Assembly: GCA_009760855.2 (NCBI GenBank)
Contig: WPIO01000048.1
Coordinates: forward strand, 2,143,001 to 2,207,000
Length of the DNA: 64,000 nucleotides
Direction: 5' to 3'
Source: Cristatella mucedo
Lineage: Eukaryota; Bryozoa; Phylactolaemata; Cristatellidae
How positions within the stretch are numbered: position 1 is the first letter of the stretch; the number at the start of each line of letters is the position of its first letter. The notes beneath the pieces were generated by a model. It did not search any database. It was not told where the DNA came from and was given only the letters and a program-made list of their open reading frames with translations. Of this stretch, positions 26,701 to 34,508 are shown piece by piece. Both the position numbers and the translations under genes were made by a program.

Positions 26701-27211
26701 ACCAAATGCCACTCTGCTTGCCAGTTGCTATTGAGTGGGTTGGCCTCCTAGCAGTGGGCTCATTAACAAAGCACAAGGTCTCGAGGATCTTTGTCCGTGG
26801 AACGTGCATATGACATGATGGCAAAAAGCCAAATCAAACCCCTAAGATCGTATGCAAGCAACGGTCGTATCTTATTTGTTGCTCTGACGTAAGTGTCACT
26901 GGCGACACACGAGCAGCTTAGCGGTAACAACGAGGAGCAGCCACTGCATGACCGAACTTGCTCAGTGCAGGAGTCGCAGGCACTCGGAACCTTAAAAGAA
27001 AATAGTCTGCTTAACAACTGGGTGTCAACTTTATCAATCCCAAACAGTCATTCCTCGGTGACAGCTTGTAGGAAATAGCTGGCTTGCTAACTCCTATTAA
27101 CGAACCCTGTTTGAATGGGTGACAGGTGTTACCAGGGATCAGTTTGACGTCTGTATCATACTTGTAAACTCACACACGTGCATACATCCATGCACACACT
27201 GCTGCTCCCTT

Positions 27212-27290
<79 letters not shown>

Positions 27291-29024
27291 GCCACCACCA
27301 TCACCACATTCACCACTGAGGACTGTGGGATCAGATTATCAGAGTTTTCCGTACGATCAGGTAGAGTGATCCTCTTAATTTTGGTTAATTTCACTTACTT
27401 GTTAGCTTGTCATCAGTCTATCACTCCAAGATCGATCGACAAAAACTCCATCTGCATCTGAACTAGCTTGCTGCTCGGCTACTGTTTCTAGGCACTGAAC
27501 ACTGAAGTTGTAGGTCACTTGGTGTTTTGCATACAAGTTTAATGGTCTGTTGCACCGGCAAGTTTGACAGTACAGAGAAAGCGTGTGGTGCTGGTTTCGA
27601 GTCGCAAAAACGTAGTGTCAGACCTAGGTAGTAAGTAACCTGTTATCTCTCGATTACCTGCTGAACCATTTAACGGCTGCTGTTAATGCGACTCATAATA
27701 TTGCCTGTTTTGTCAAATAACATATAACTATCAAAAAAAGATACAGTTCTCGGAGTTAATTTTTTGGGTTTGGCTGAAATGCACGTCTATACTTTAGGTG
27801 AATCGCGTGAAAATATATGAGTAGAGAATGGACTGGATGAGCCTGAAAGTCTTGGCTTAACAACTCTTATTGGGCTGAGTAGCAAAAGGCGGCGCAGTCC
27901 TTCAGTGCAGCTATGGTGGGTGGGGGGGCTGTTAAATGATTTATATTTAATGTTTCCTCGTGAGGCAGTGTTCAGCAACTTATTTCAGAACGTGAAATGT
28001 GCACTGACTTTATTAGTTCGGTTGACATAAGAAAATATCAATATATAGTGCTTTTATTCCCAAACTTGTTGCCCATATCAAAGACTGGTTTCGAGGCCCT
28101 ATGCGTATGCGCGATTTTTTGCTGATTAATTTGTTGCTGGTGTTAGTGCAAACAGTGTAGTGACTGGTGACATTAAAATTCTTTCTCACCAAAGTGCTTT
28201 TCAATTCTGAACCGAGTCTGGCTCAGACGGTAGCTTTCGTGGTCTTTGAGCAATGACTAAATTAGAAGGCTGCCATCTGGGGATATTTACATAAATTACG
28301 TTGGCTACTTCAGGAGGAGCAGGAATATTTTATTAGTGCCAAACAGTAACGTATGGAGATGGCTATATTTTTTATTTTTATGGTGTATAAATGTGGCTAA
28401 ATCAATAGCTGGATTTATATAAGCACTGCAAAATGACAGCCATGTGATGGGCTTGTTAGCACTACACAAAATAGAAAGAAAAAATGTGTCTTGTGGGACT
28501 CGAGATTTGAATGTCAACCGAACGGTACTGAATGCTATCAGTCAGAGCTTCTCACCAGAGTTGTGGCCAAAACTGCTTTGAGCTATGCCATCTCGGAAAC
28601 GGAAATGTCTCGTCTTCGTAATGAACTCGGCTGTTGCACAGCTGTTGCTGCATCTGCTCGGAATTCCAAAACGAACAAACAGTAGATGCCCACATCAGCT
28701 CCGCAGACGAGTCTGCCCACACGAAGCTTTGCAACATTGCAAAAATTCGAGCTCACTTTAATGAGGATACCACATCCTAGCCGGTCTGCGAATTTGTGAC
28801 ATTCCATCTCGACTTTCATACTTTGCCACTTGCAGATCTTCCTTTCTTTCTTCCCGTGCACTAGGTCGCTTATGCAGTTGGCAAAAATATCTGTGGCTAG
28901 CTAGACTTGCCTGTTGTGAACATTGCAGCTGCCAAAGTACACCTTGTTCATAGCGGTCTGTGCTGGACCAACGAGCAGCGATTCGACTTAAAGATTCTGT
29001 CACTCATTTTTAAGTCCCTTAGCT

Positions 29025-29074
<50 letters not shown>

Positions 29075-31686
29075 GTCTCTCCCTTGCTTACCCATCAGAT
29101 TTCTCCTTAAGCTAGCTTCTTTTGTTTTTGTACCAACTGTTCATCACACTCATGTCGTTTAGCTGTGCCCCTAACCAACCTCAAATCCTTTGGAGACCGT
29201 ACTTTAGTTCCTATCCTTTCACAGCCTTGAAATCTCTAACAAATGACATTACGACATTACCTGACTTAATGCTGTTTAAAAAAGTTAACATTGCGACATA
29301 AATAATAATAATAAATTTGTAAAGCACCATCGAAGAACTGAATTACTTTCCAGGCACTTTATGGAAGCTGTAAAGAAAGCATGACCAAATGATTAGTGGT
29401 TAGTAAACAAACTAAAATAATCATAATAAAAAAAATTTATGTTGCAGCACCAAGAGGACAATGCAAACTGATATAGCAACGGCTGTGAGGAGCAGGTAGG
29501 CTCTTTAGCTTTTTAAAGTTTTGTCAAATTATAAGATTACAAACGCAGCAAATGCTGTGAGGAACAAGTGCATATTTAGTTTCTGTTTAAACTTTGTCAA
29601 GTCAGAGAGTGTCTTGATATCAGTTGGGAGCTAGTTCTAAACTTCGAGATACGAACATACGAGCACAAGAAGGCACTGTCTCCAGAGGATTTGAGGTTGA
29701 TTTTGAGCTGTGGCTAAACGATTTGGGTCGGAAGAGTGAGTGGTACGATGTCTAGTCTGGCTGGGCAGTAGTTCAGGTAGTTAGGCTGGCGCCAGAGAAA
29801 GAAAGAACCTAACAGTGAGTGACAGAATATGAAGTCGATGCACTGCTTGTTTGGGTACTAGTGCAGGTCGGTGAGAAGTGGCTAATGGAGCAGCTGTGCT
29901 GCTCACGACAGACAAGCACAGCCACAGATTTTTGTACCAACTGAAAGTGCCTTATTGCATAGGCCGGCAGACCTCCAAGCAGTGAGTTGCAAAAGTCGAG
30001 ACGGGATGTCACAGATGCGTGGACCAACTTGGATTCGGTATCCCTGTCTTAAGCAGGGATGAAGGTTTGCAATTTTACGATCGTCGAGTCACTTTGGAAC
30101 AGGATACCCAGATGCGTGCAGATGAGACAGGGGATGTGTTGGCCGAGCCGATTTTGAGCGGTGCGCTTTTCAATTACTTATTCATACTAGATTTTTCCAT
30201 AACTAGTAAACTAGCTTTATCGTCATTCATTTTGAGAAAGTTTGTTGCTCTCCGTGTCGGATGTCAGCAATATATTCAGCAAGGCAGTTGAGAGTTTGAC
30301 ATGCTTGAAGGTTGGAAGGGATCAAATCGTAGGTGTAGCACCGTAGGTGCAGGTGTGGTATCTGCATAGCAGCAAAAGCCTAGACTGTGCTTGACGATTA
30401 CTTCGGCAAGAGGGAGAGTATACATTGTAAAAAGAAGCTGACCAAGCACACAGCCTTGGAGTACCCCTACTTTACTGGTTCCTTGTTGTGATTGTTGCAC
30501 GTTGACACGTTAATGCTCTGAAGTCTCTCACTACGACCTGAGCGATTGCAGTGCAGTGCCAGTGATGCTGAGGCGAGATGTGAGGCGGTTGAGAAGGACT
30601 CGGTGACCAATAGTGTCTTAGCCTCCAGGGTTAAGGTGCTCGCTCTTCACGACTCATGTTGTGGGTTCGAGTCCTGTAGTGGGCGATCCTTTATTACCCA
30701 CTGTAGGCAGTGGTCACTGCCGTTAAGACTCTTATGCTGCTATACAAATGAGGCTGTTGAATCAGCTAACATTTATCAAATGCTGCCAAAAGATCAAGCA
30801 AAAAAGGCATAGTGACTTTACCTAAGTATGCATTCGTGAGAAGGTCGTTATACACCCAAAGCAATGCTGACTCGATGGAGCTCTAAAACCAGACTGGATC
30901 TTACTTGCTAGGTTCGAAGTTTCGATATGAGATTTCAGCTGGTCTGCCACAACTCGTTCTAATGTCTGATTGGAACGTCAATAGTGAGACTGGGCTGCAT
31001 TTACTCAAGCTCTCACTCTAGAGTTGCTTTCCTAAATGCCAAACAGCCGTTTTCAAAGGTGCAGGGATAAAACGTAAGGCTGAGGACATATTTATTTCGT
31101 TATTATGCATGGAAGCAGCAGGTGTATGCATTGCATTAGTCGGACAGTGAAAATAGGTTTACATGGCTAGTAGTTTCCTTTGGCTGAGACATGAATTTCA
31201 GTATGAGGTCAGTCGTGGCAGGCTTGAAAACAGGCATTGAGGTATATTTCATATTGTAGCGATCTGGTCACGTCCTGCTTTTACTGCACGAAATTGTTTA
31301 TCTCAGGCTTCCATATTAAGGTCTTCATTGGATTTATATGCACAGATAGTTCTATTTGAATATTGTGGAGACAGTGTACCAGCCAACCATTTATGAGCAC
31401 CTGCATCTTTGGGGTCAGGGACAAAACGAGAGCTAATTTTTTTGCATGCTTGATTTTCTGGTTTACTTTCTCTTCACTACTTCATGGTAGGGTTTGATGC
31501 CCTAGCAGTAGAGGTGTTTAGCTTAGCAGCATGAGTCAGTTGCTATTGCTCCATTGTATTTATTTATTTCAGCGTTTATTCGTGTGTTGGTCGGAATTGG
31601 TGGGTACCTTCCGTGTCAGAGGTCATGCTTTTCACATCCTGATGTCGATAATATTGATTCTGTTGTTTTTCACTTAATATTTGTGC

Positions 31687-31727
<41 letters not shown>

Positions 31728-32279
31728 TATATGTGATGTTCTTGCTGCTATCATTTTCACGGATGATACATTTCAGTTTGAAATCTGCTGGGCACAATAC
31801 ACCAACTGCAAAGTAGTTTTTAGCGCTGCAAGTGGGTGGAGCTGGCCAGCGATCATGCAGAACTTGGCACTCTATTTGTTTGTGAATGCGCCAGATGAAT
31901 GCTGTGAAATTAGGAATATTCACTTTGAGCATGGTGCTGTGTAATGTGCAATTTAATTGTAGCTCTGCTAATGGATTGTAGTCATTAATTGGACCCTTGC
32001 TTTGTTTTTGCTCTTTGTGCACTAGACAGCTGCTCTTAACTTGCACGAGTTTGCTGCACACTAGTCTAGACTGTACGGTCATTGTTTACTAGTGTCATTT
32101 TCACTGGACTGTCAGTGGTGTTACCTGAGTAGTATTGTAATTTAGGAACCTGTTTTATTTGGTACATCAATTCTGGAAAACATAAGATACGGCCGACCGA
32201 CTGCCACGGATGAGGAGGTAAGGGCCTCGAACACTGGCTTGCTTTCAGCTCTGATTTTGCGTGCGCCTGCGACTGTGCC

Positions 32280-32321
<42 letters not shown>

Positions 32322-32497
32322 TGCGTATGTCTATGTGTGTGTCTGTGTGTATGTCTGTGTGTGTGCGTGCGTGCCTGCATGTCTGTGTGTGTGTGTGTGT
32401 GTGTCTGCGTATGTCTATGTGTGTGTCTGTGTGTATGTCTGTGTGTGTGCGTGCGTGCCTGCATGTCTGTGTGTGTGTGTGTGTCTGCGTATGTCTA

Positions 32498-32539
<42 letters not shown>

Positions 32540-34508
32540 CGTGTGTGTGTGTGTGTGTGCGTGTGTGTGTGTGTGTGCGTGTGTGTGCGCGCATGTGTGT
32601 GTGTGTGTGCGTGTGTCTGTGTGTGTGTGTGTGTGTTTGTGTGTGTCTATCTGTGTGTGTGTGTGTGTGTCTCTGTGTGTGCGTGCGTGCGTGGGGGGGG
32701 GCACAAGTGTGTGTGCTGCCGCTGCGGTTGCAACTGCTTTCTTTAATTACCGAATGCAAAAGGGTGGGGTTTGGCCGGTTGTTCTGCACAAGGGTACCTT
32801 GACTTGCCCGCAGCATCATGCCACAGCAAAAGTTGTTGCTCGACTGACAGGCACCTTTCTTTTGCATCGAAAGCTTACCTCATGTTTTTTGCGTTGAGGG
32901 CAAGCCTCGGATTTGGTTATCTTGAGATTTTTTTCCGATTGCAGATTTTTTTTGGATTCATCCGTACATTTTTCAGGTCAAGGAGGTAGCGGTTCAGGCT
33001 AATGCCCATAGTTTCATCAGTCAGTTCCCTGACGGCTACAACACCGTCGTCGGGGAGCACGGTGTCATGCTCTCTGGAGGTCAAAAGCAGCGCATCGCCA
33101 TCGCCAGAGCTCTCATCAAGAACCCCTCGATCCTCATACTGGACGAGGCCACGAGGTAGGCTTCTCAGCCTGTCACTCTCGTCCTTAACTCATCTGAGCA
33201 TGGGGCAAAGGCATCATTATGTACAGTTTACTATTGGACATCGGCATCGGCGCTGTCGGATGTTTCATTATGTCATTTCATTATGTCATTGACCGCCTGC
33301 ATTCTCACTGGCCGTTGGCTTGCAAATATGATGGTAACGTCTCGTCCTCGTCGGCTGGTCCGATATTTTGCCCCAGCTCGATTAAGGATTCTGTAACGTT
33401 GTACTGGCAGCTGCGCATTTCATGTGCATTTCATTTTTTAGCATCGAGCTCACACGAGCGCTGCTTTTCTTTCACGTGCCTGCTCTCTGGTACGTCCTGA
33501 GCAGGCCAAAGAAATTATTGGACGGTAAAAATAATAATGATACGACATTTGTATAGCGCCCTTGGAGAACCGAATCTCTTTCTAGGCGCTTTACAGATGC
33601 TGTATAGAAGGCATTACTAAATGATTGATGGTAACATCCACGAGAAGCAGGCATAGTATAAGCAGGTACATGTACACAAAGAACAAACCATAAAGCTCTG
33701 AAAGATTTTATTCAAATCACTTGTTACGGTGTGATCGTGAGGTGGCCAAGAGTAATTTTGTGTGCCCTTTTTAGCCAAAATTGCAAAAGCAGAAAAGAGC
33801 ATAACGTCTGGAAGCTGTTTATCTTGTATTTTCCGTAGTGGTTAAGGTGCTCGCCCCGATCAAGGTATGGCCGAGGTCGTGGGCTCGAGCCTCGTGGCTA
33901 TTTGAAGCACCTGAATAGAATAGATTTAGTTCTCTTAGGATGCTATACAAATGGATATACATTCTTGTGTATCCTGTAGCTACGAGCCTCCCTCTTCACT
34001 TCTGCTTGCGCTTGCTTGGTGCTGCTGCAATAGCCGCCGCAGCACACAGCGTATGCTTGCAGCGGTGGCAGCACTGCTTCTATGTTAGCTTGCCAGCCGA
34101 AGGTGTGACCGGTGTGTTCTGTTCGCCTTCGCCTTTAGTGCACTCGATGCCGAGTCGGAGCGAGCCGTGCAGGATGCTCTGGAGCGTGTCATCCGCGGCC
34201 GCACAGTGCTCGTTATAGCCCACCGGCTGAGCACGGTGAGGGGCGCACACTTGATCGCCGTGGTTGACAATGGCAAGATCGTTGAGGTGAGCTTTCAGTG
34301 CTGTTTGTCGTGTGTGTGCGCTTTGCGAGCTATGTACAATTTTGATCGAAGCTGTCGCTCCCATATATGTGTGTGTGCAAAATTATGGGCTTGGCTATTG
34401 CAGATGGGCAATCATGAGACATTGTCGAGCAAGAAAGGGTCTTATTGGAAACTGACGCGACAGCAGCAGTCTGGTGGAGCTGAGGAACGTAAAGGATTCT
34501 TCGGTTGA
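4080..34508 (+). CDS. ABCB8: ABCB8-like mitochondrial half ABC transporter (15 exons, 5' end outside window)
   Basis: Join of 4080-4259, 5278-5423, 5607-5682, 5837-5977, 6167-6252, 10691-10788, 15841-15946, 16062-16134, 16519-16647, 19998-20070, 26459-26592, 32146-32217, 32977-33155, 34139-34286 and 34404-34508. All joins have GT-AG ends and matching phases, giving 1746 nt (581 residues plus TGA). The first nine exons encode the transmembrane domain, with ABCB8-typical stretches such as [23 protein letters not shown] and LFQGLSN. The nucleotide-binding domain has Walker A GLSGGGKST, Q-loop SQEPVLFG, signature LSGGQKQR, Walker [13 protein letters not shown] and H-loop AHRLST, so it looks functional. 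Known role of the family: ATP-driven half transporter of the mitochondrial inner membrane, acting as a dimer and linked to the mitoKATP complex and iron handling. ABCB10 and ABCB7 fit less well because of the [15 protein letters not shown] and [10 protein letters not shown] stretches. The human protein has roughly 130-150 more N-terminal residues; these exons must lie before position 1. Confidence 0.93.
4260..4639. other. Intron DNA, nothing recognised
   Basis: ABCB8 intron sequence with no repeat or gene that I can name. Confidence 0.5.
4640..4835 (-). mobile_element. tRNA-derived SINE-like element (single copy)
   Basis: On the minus strand a tRNA-like head with a perfect B box (GGTTCGAGTCC) is followed by a body unlike the other SINEs here. 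Only one copy is seen in the window. Confidence 0.5.
5050..5185 (+). repeat. CT-rich imperfect hexamer array
   Basis: Repeats of tctccctctg/tctccgtctc type in the intron about 100 bp before ABCB8 exon 2. It gives several spurious open frames on both strands. Confidence 0.9.
5278..5423 (+). CDS. ABCB8: ABCB8 exon, transmembrane domain (window exon 2)
   Basis: Acceptor gatag, donor agtcg|gtgtgc, phase 0 to 2. Encodes the half-transporter coupling-helix region with [20 protein letters not shown] and RTGEIVSR. The intron just upstream carries a CT-rich array. Confidence 0.92.
5607..5682 (+). CDS. ABCB8: ABCB8 exon, transmembrane domain (window exon 3)
   Basis: Acceptor gtcgcag, donor cag|gtacgg, phase 2 to 0. 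Encodes [19 protein letters not shown], a highly conserved ABCB8 block between membrane helices. Confidence 0.93.
5837..5977 (+). CDS. ABCB8: ABCB8 exon, transmembrane domain (window exon 4)
   Basis: Acceptor gatttcag, donor cag|gtgggt, phase 0 to 0. Two hydrophobic runs ([12 protein letters not shown] and [12 protein letters not shown]) are followed by [13 protein letters not shown], typical of ABCB8. Codons are G+C-rich compared with the surrounding intron DNA. Confidence 0.93.
6167..6252 (+). CDS. ABCB8: ABCB8 exon, transmembrane domain (window exon 5)
   Basis: Acceptor gttgtag, donor aga|gtgagt, phase 0 to 2. Encodes [18 protein letters not shown], the conserved cytosolic extension shared by B-family half transporters. 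Confidence 0.93.
6733..6880 (-). mobile_element. SINE B (tRNA head, L2-like tail)
   Basis: Minus strand: tRNA-like head with ggttaaggt, degenerate B box, then the stem-loop agcgtctgaatagaga / gttctcttagggcgg and an AT tail reading tgaattatatatttta. The same unit recurs at 11976, 33828 and 53548. Confidence 0.75.
6881..7795 (+). mobile_element. 5'-truncated L2 family 1 copy
   Basis: Starts in RT at [13 protein letters not shown] and runs through the C-terminal domain ([42 protein letters not shown]) to a stem-loop and (ATT)n at 7770-7793. One frameshift around 7120. Confidence 0.85.
7796..8374. other. Intron DNA, nothing recognised
   Basis: Unique-looking ABCB8 intron sequence. Confidence 0.5.
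8375..8545 (+). mobile_element. SINE A (tRNA-derived)
   Basis: tRNA-like head with B box GGTTCGAATCC, body gtgggtgatcctttattgcc, tail ending gctatacaaaatagattg then ttgaatcagc. At least six related copies lie in the window. Confidence 0.75.
8655..8745 (+). repeat. (TG)n microsatellite
   Basis: Imperfect TG array with a CGCGCG interruption; source of a spurious His/Thr-rich frame on the other strand. Confidence 0.95.
8830..9960 (+). mobile_element. Decayed Tc1/mariner transposon
   Basis: An N-terminal helix-turn-helix-like stretch ([20 protein letters not shown], 8950-9020), a central [20 protein letters not shown] (9300-9355) like the Tc1 DDE region, and a C-terminal [20 protein letters not shown] (9757-9815), the hallmark of Tc1 transposases. 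Stops and frameshifts throughout. A tiny L2 3' end is inserted at 9649-9727. Confidence 0.8.
9649..9727 (+). mobile_element. 79-bp L2 3'-end insertion with 8-bp target duplication
   Basis: Starts tagcaaatgtaaag, contains the L2 3' stem-loop and ends in ATT repeats. Flanked by the direct repeat GTTCTTTG at 9641-9648 and 9728-9735, so it is a true very short retrotransposition event into the Tc1 fossil. Confidence 0.8.
9961..10690. other. Intron DNA, nothing recognised
   Basis: Open frames at 10231-10656 lack any known motif and end before exon 6. Confidence 0.5.
10691..10788 (+). CDS. ABCB8: ABCB8 exon, transmembrane domain (window exon 6)
   Basis: Acceptor gtctatag, donor aacg|gtaagc, phase 2 to 1. 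Encodes [14 protein letters not shown], a clear ABCB8 membrane-helix motif. The 4.4-kb intron before it contains a SINE B, an L2 copy, a SINE A and a decayed Tc1 element. Confidence 0.92.
10789..11439. other. Intron DNA, nothing recognised
   Basis: ABCB8 intron; no repeat identified. Confidence 0.5.
11440..12535 (-). mobile_element. Old L2 family 1 copy, split by a SINE B
   Basis: Minus-strand match to the 3' UTR and C-terminal part (11440-11975) and to RT (12109-12535), more diverged than neighbouring copies. A SINE B occupies 11976-12108. Confidence 0.65.
11976..12108 (-). mobile_element. SINE B
   Basis: Tail ttgtatagcacc, stem-loop with gataacttaatctctgtcc, and a tRNA-like head near 12045-12105. 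It lies inside an older L2. Confidence 0.6.
12536..13545 (+). mobile_element. L2 family 1 fragment
   Basis: + strand from [12 protein letters not shown] through RT and the C-terminal domain to the FGDHAF / LKTWNS region. Many stops. It lies head to head with the previous copy; both cover the same part of the LINE, so this is two insertions and not one twin-primed event. Confidence 0.75.
13950..14412 (-). mobile_element. L2 endonuclease-region fragment
   Basis: The minus strand contains VPGDFDIQF and [18 protein letters not shown] stretches, as in the apurinic endonuclease of L2 elements (GDFNIH, THxxGHTLD). A close match recurs at 55820-56130. Confidence 0.6.
14413..14770 (-). mobile_element. 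L2 3' UTR fragments
   Basis: Two ATT-rich tails (14420 and 14474), the 3' stem-loop and the short internal repeats ggttagtggtagcatg(c/t)acagtgtcagc typical of the family 1 3' UTR. Confidence 0.7.
14800..15060 (-). mobile_element. L2 5'-region fragment
   Basis: gtcgatttcagcctggcctcg and flanks recur at 56268-56345 next to L2 endonuclease sequence, so this is taken as the 5' part of the same LINE. Evidence is indirect. Confidence 0.4.
15061..15840. other. Intron DNA, unassigned
   Basis: Contains the C/G runs at 15259-15320 and otherwise nothing recognised. Minus-strand frames of about 100 residues here have no known motif. Confidence 0.45.
15259..15320. repeat. C-run and G-run inverted pair
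   Basis: A run of 11 C near 15261 and a run of 10 G near 15310, about 38 bases apart, can pair as a stem or form other G-rich structures. Confidence 0.8.
15841..15946 (+). CDS. ABCB8: ABCB8 exon, transmembrane domain (window exon 7)
   Basis: Acceptor ggttcttgcag, donor cagcg|gtagag, phase 1 to 2. Encodes [19 protein letters not shown] followed by LVATQTIQR, aligning to the last helix pair of ABCB8. Confidence 0.93.
16062..16134 (+). CDS. ABCB8: ABCB8 exon, end of transmembrane domain (window exon 8)
   Basis: Acceptor cgtttccag, donor gag|gtgaga, phase 2 to 0. Encodes [24 protein letters not shown]. The preceding intron is only 115 bp and GC-rich. Confidence 0.93.
16519..16647 (+). CDS. ABCB8: ABCB8 exon, linker and start of nucleotide-binding domain (window exon 9)
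   Basis: Acceptor cttgctag, donor aag|gtatgc, phase 0 to 0. Encodes the linker and the aromatic A-loop region [11 protein letters not shown] that stacks on the ATP adenine. Confidence 0.93.
16648..18114. other. Intron DNA, nothing recognised
   Basis: 1.5 kb of ABCB8 intron with no identified repeat. Confidence 0.5.
18115..18940 (+). mobile_element. L2 family 1 fragments split by a SINE A
   Basis: + strand match to RT (gatatgggaaaacctagtgt; 18120-18360) and to the C-terminal domain (18620-18935, ending [14 protein letters not shown]). The SINE A at 18372-18550 separates them. Confidence 0.65.
18372..18550 (-). mobile_element. SINE A, well-preserved copy
   Basis: Minus strand: A box TGGCACACTAGG, B box GGTTCGAATCC, body ggtgggcgatcctttattg, ggtgatagccgtaaaggct, tail gaggctgttgaatcgg. 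Both Pol III boxes are intact, so this is the best reference copy here. Confidence 0.85.
18849..19223 (+). repeat. 62-bp direct repeat flanking a SINE A
   Basis: acctacaaccttgaactctc and the following 42 bases occur at 18849-18910 and again at 19162-19223 with one mismatch; similarity continues weakly beyond. The copied DNA is part of an L2. Confidence 0.85.
18945..19108 (-). mobile_element. SINE A
   Basis: Minus strand: A box TGGCACACTAGG, B box GGTTCGAATCC, same body and tail as the copy 400 bp to the left. Flanked at some distance by a 62-bp direct duplication (18849-18910 and 19162-19223). Confidence 0.8.
19224..19997. other. Intron DNA, nothing recognised
   Basis: The frame at 19561-20046 runs into exon 10 by chance; its upstream part has no motif. 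Confidence 0.5.
19998..20070 (+). CDS. ABCB8: ABCB8 exon, N-terminal half of Walker A (window exon 10)
   Basis: Acceptor gtcgtag, donor ggtg|gtaagt, phase 0 to 1. Encodes [20 protein letters not shown] then LSGG. The intron that follows splits the third Gly codon of Walker A. Confidence 0.93.
20071..20929. other. Intron DNA, nothing recognised
   Basis: A+T-rich ABCB8 intron. Confidence 0.5.
20930..22028 (+). mobile_element. 5'-truncated L2 family 1 copy
   Basis: Begins at the RT active-site region ([17 protein letters not shown]), runs through [19 protein letters not shown] and [18 protein letters not shown] to a stem-loop and ATT/ACT repeats at 22000-22028. Only a few frameshifts, so comparatively young. 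Confidence 0.85.
22268..25615 (-). mobile_element. L2-like LINE family 2, interrupted by family 1
   Basis: Minus strand: 25615-24871 gives [27 protein letters not shown] and [20 protein letters not shown]. After the insertion, 23333-22268 gives [25 protein letters not shown] and [19 protein letters not shown], down to the 3' UTR. The same family is at 2917-3393, 41960-42665 and 63840-64000. Stops and shifts throughout. Confidence 0.8.
23334..24865 (-). mobile_element. L2 family 1 copy inserted in family 2, with target duplication
   Basis: The longest intact RT reading here: [82 protein letters not shown] tail at 23334. CTGAC at 23329-23333 and 24866-24870 looks like the target duplication. 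5' truncated at ERVV. Confidence 0.85.
25810..25985 (-). mobile_element. L2 3'-end fragment
   Basis: Imperfect ATA/ATT tail, stem-loop (gataaagcgccctcggagaa ... aggcacttgacat) and some 3' UTR. Confidence 0.7.
26290..26405 (-). mobile_element. tRNA-like SINE remnant
   Basis: The minus strand has gaggttgtgggttcaactac, close to a B box, and a head with agcggtacaattgcatgac. It lies just before ABCB8 exon 11. The body is not shared with SINE A or B. Confidence 0.4.
26459..26592 (+). CDS. ABCB8: ABCB8 exon, second half of Walker A to Q-loop (window exon 11)
   Basis: Acceptor ctgtctag, donor cag|gtgagc, phase 1 to 0. Completes Walker A (GKST), then [17 protein letters not shown] and FISQ with the Q-loop glutamine. 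A 6.4-kb intron with nested L2 elements precedes it. Confidence 0.93.
27213..27287 (+). repeat. (AC)n microsatellite, about 75 bp, perfect
   Basis: Uninterrupted AC array in an ABCB8 intron, giving spurious Thr/His and Cys/Val frames. Confidence 0.97.
27288..28679. other. Intron DNA, nothing recognised
   Basis: 1.4 kb of A+T-rich ABCB8 intron without an identified repeat. Confidence 0.5.
28680..29300 (+). mobile_element. Diverged L2 family 1 fragment
   Basis: + strand: [22 protein letters not shown] and [12 protein letters not shown] stretches with many stops; ends near 29300. A (CT)n run lies inside at 29030-29066. Confidence 0.65.
29030..29066 (+). repeat. (CT)n microsatellite
   Basis: CT array about 36 bp long inside an L2 fragment, in the place of the LTFRSLHSL codons. 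Confidence 0.9.
29302..31260 (-). mobile_element. Old L2 copy, nearly full RT, with SINE A insertion
   Basis: Minus strand from an AATAAT tail at 29302 through the C-terminal domain ([14 protein letters not shown]), YADDT-equivalent region near 30370, and RT up to the linker near 31250. Diverged from the younger family 1 copies. SINE A sits at 30618-30775. Confidence 0.75.
30618..30775 (+). mobile_element. SINE A inside an L2
   Basis: Head ggttaaggtgctcgctcttc, B box GGTTCGAGTCC, body agtgggcgatcctttattac, tail gctatacaaatgaggctgtt. It interrupts the L2 at the stretch matching tatcaaaagctgccgaaag. Confidence 0.8.
31688..31726 (+). repeat. (AC)n microsatellite
   Basis: About 38 bp of AC repeat, nothing else in this part of the intron. 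Confidence 0.95.
32146..32217 (+). CDS. ABCB8: ABCB8 short exon after the Q-loop (window exon 12)
   Basis: A 24-codon exon: acceptor gtaatttag, donor gag|gtaagg, phase 0 to 0. Encodes [16 protein letters not shown] and a short acidic tail, exactly the segment missing between the exons on either side. It is too short to appear as a long open frame. A 420-bp TG-rich array begins about 60 bp after its donor. Confidence 0.92.
32281..32700 (+). repeat. TG-rich array with three 82-bp higher-order units
   Basis: The phrase ctgcgtatgtctatgt starts at 32321, 32404 and 32485, so units of about 82 bp are repeated within the TG array. The 3' half is TG with CG interruptions and ends in nine G. It lies 60 bp after the donor of ABCB8 exon 12. 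Confidence 0.93.
32977..33155 (+). CDS. ABCB8: ABCB8 exon, ABC signature and Walker B (window exon 13)
   Basis: Acceptor tttttcag, donor acgag|gtaggc, phase 0 to 2. Encodes [39 protein letters not shown] and ILILDEAT, with the catalytic Glu after Walker B present. Confidence 0.95.
33530..33645 (-). mobile_element. L2 3'-end fragment
   Basis: aataatgatacgacatttgt, then agcgcccttggagaaccgaa and aggcgctttacagatgctgt, the family stem-loop, and a little 3' UTR. Confidence 0.65.
33828..33962 (+). mobile_element. SINE B
   Basis: A-box region tagtggttaaggtgctcgcc, B box gggctcgagcc, then gcacctgaatagaatagatt and gttctcttaggatgctatac. It shows the tRNA head joined to an L2-like tail. Confidence 0.75.
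34139..34286 (+). CDS. ABCB8: ABCB8 exon, D-loop and H-loop (window exon 14)
   Basis: Acceptor cctttag, donor gag|gtgagc, phase 2 to 0. Encodes [11 protein letters not shown] (D-loop) and [17 protein letters not shown] with the switch histidine. Confidence 0.95.
34404..34508 (+). CDS. ABCB8: ABCB8 last coding exon (window exon 15)
   Basis: Acceptor gctattgcag, phase 0, ends at TGA 34506-34508. Encodes [20 protein letters not shown] and a short charged tail. I saw no AATAAA within the next few hundred bases, so the poly(A) site is not placed. Confidence 0.92.
   Translation: MGNHETLSSKKGSYWKLTRQQQSGGAEERKGFFG

Noticed and set aside
32239..32897. Long Cys/Val-rich frames of 130-204 residues
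   Set aside because: They are the TG microsatellite read in three frames.
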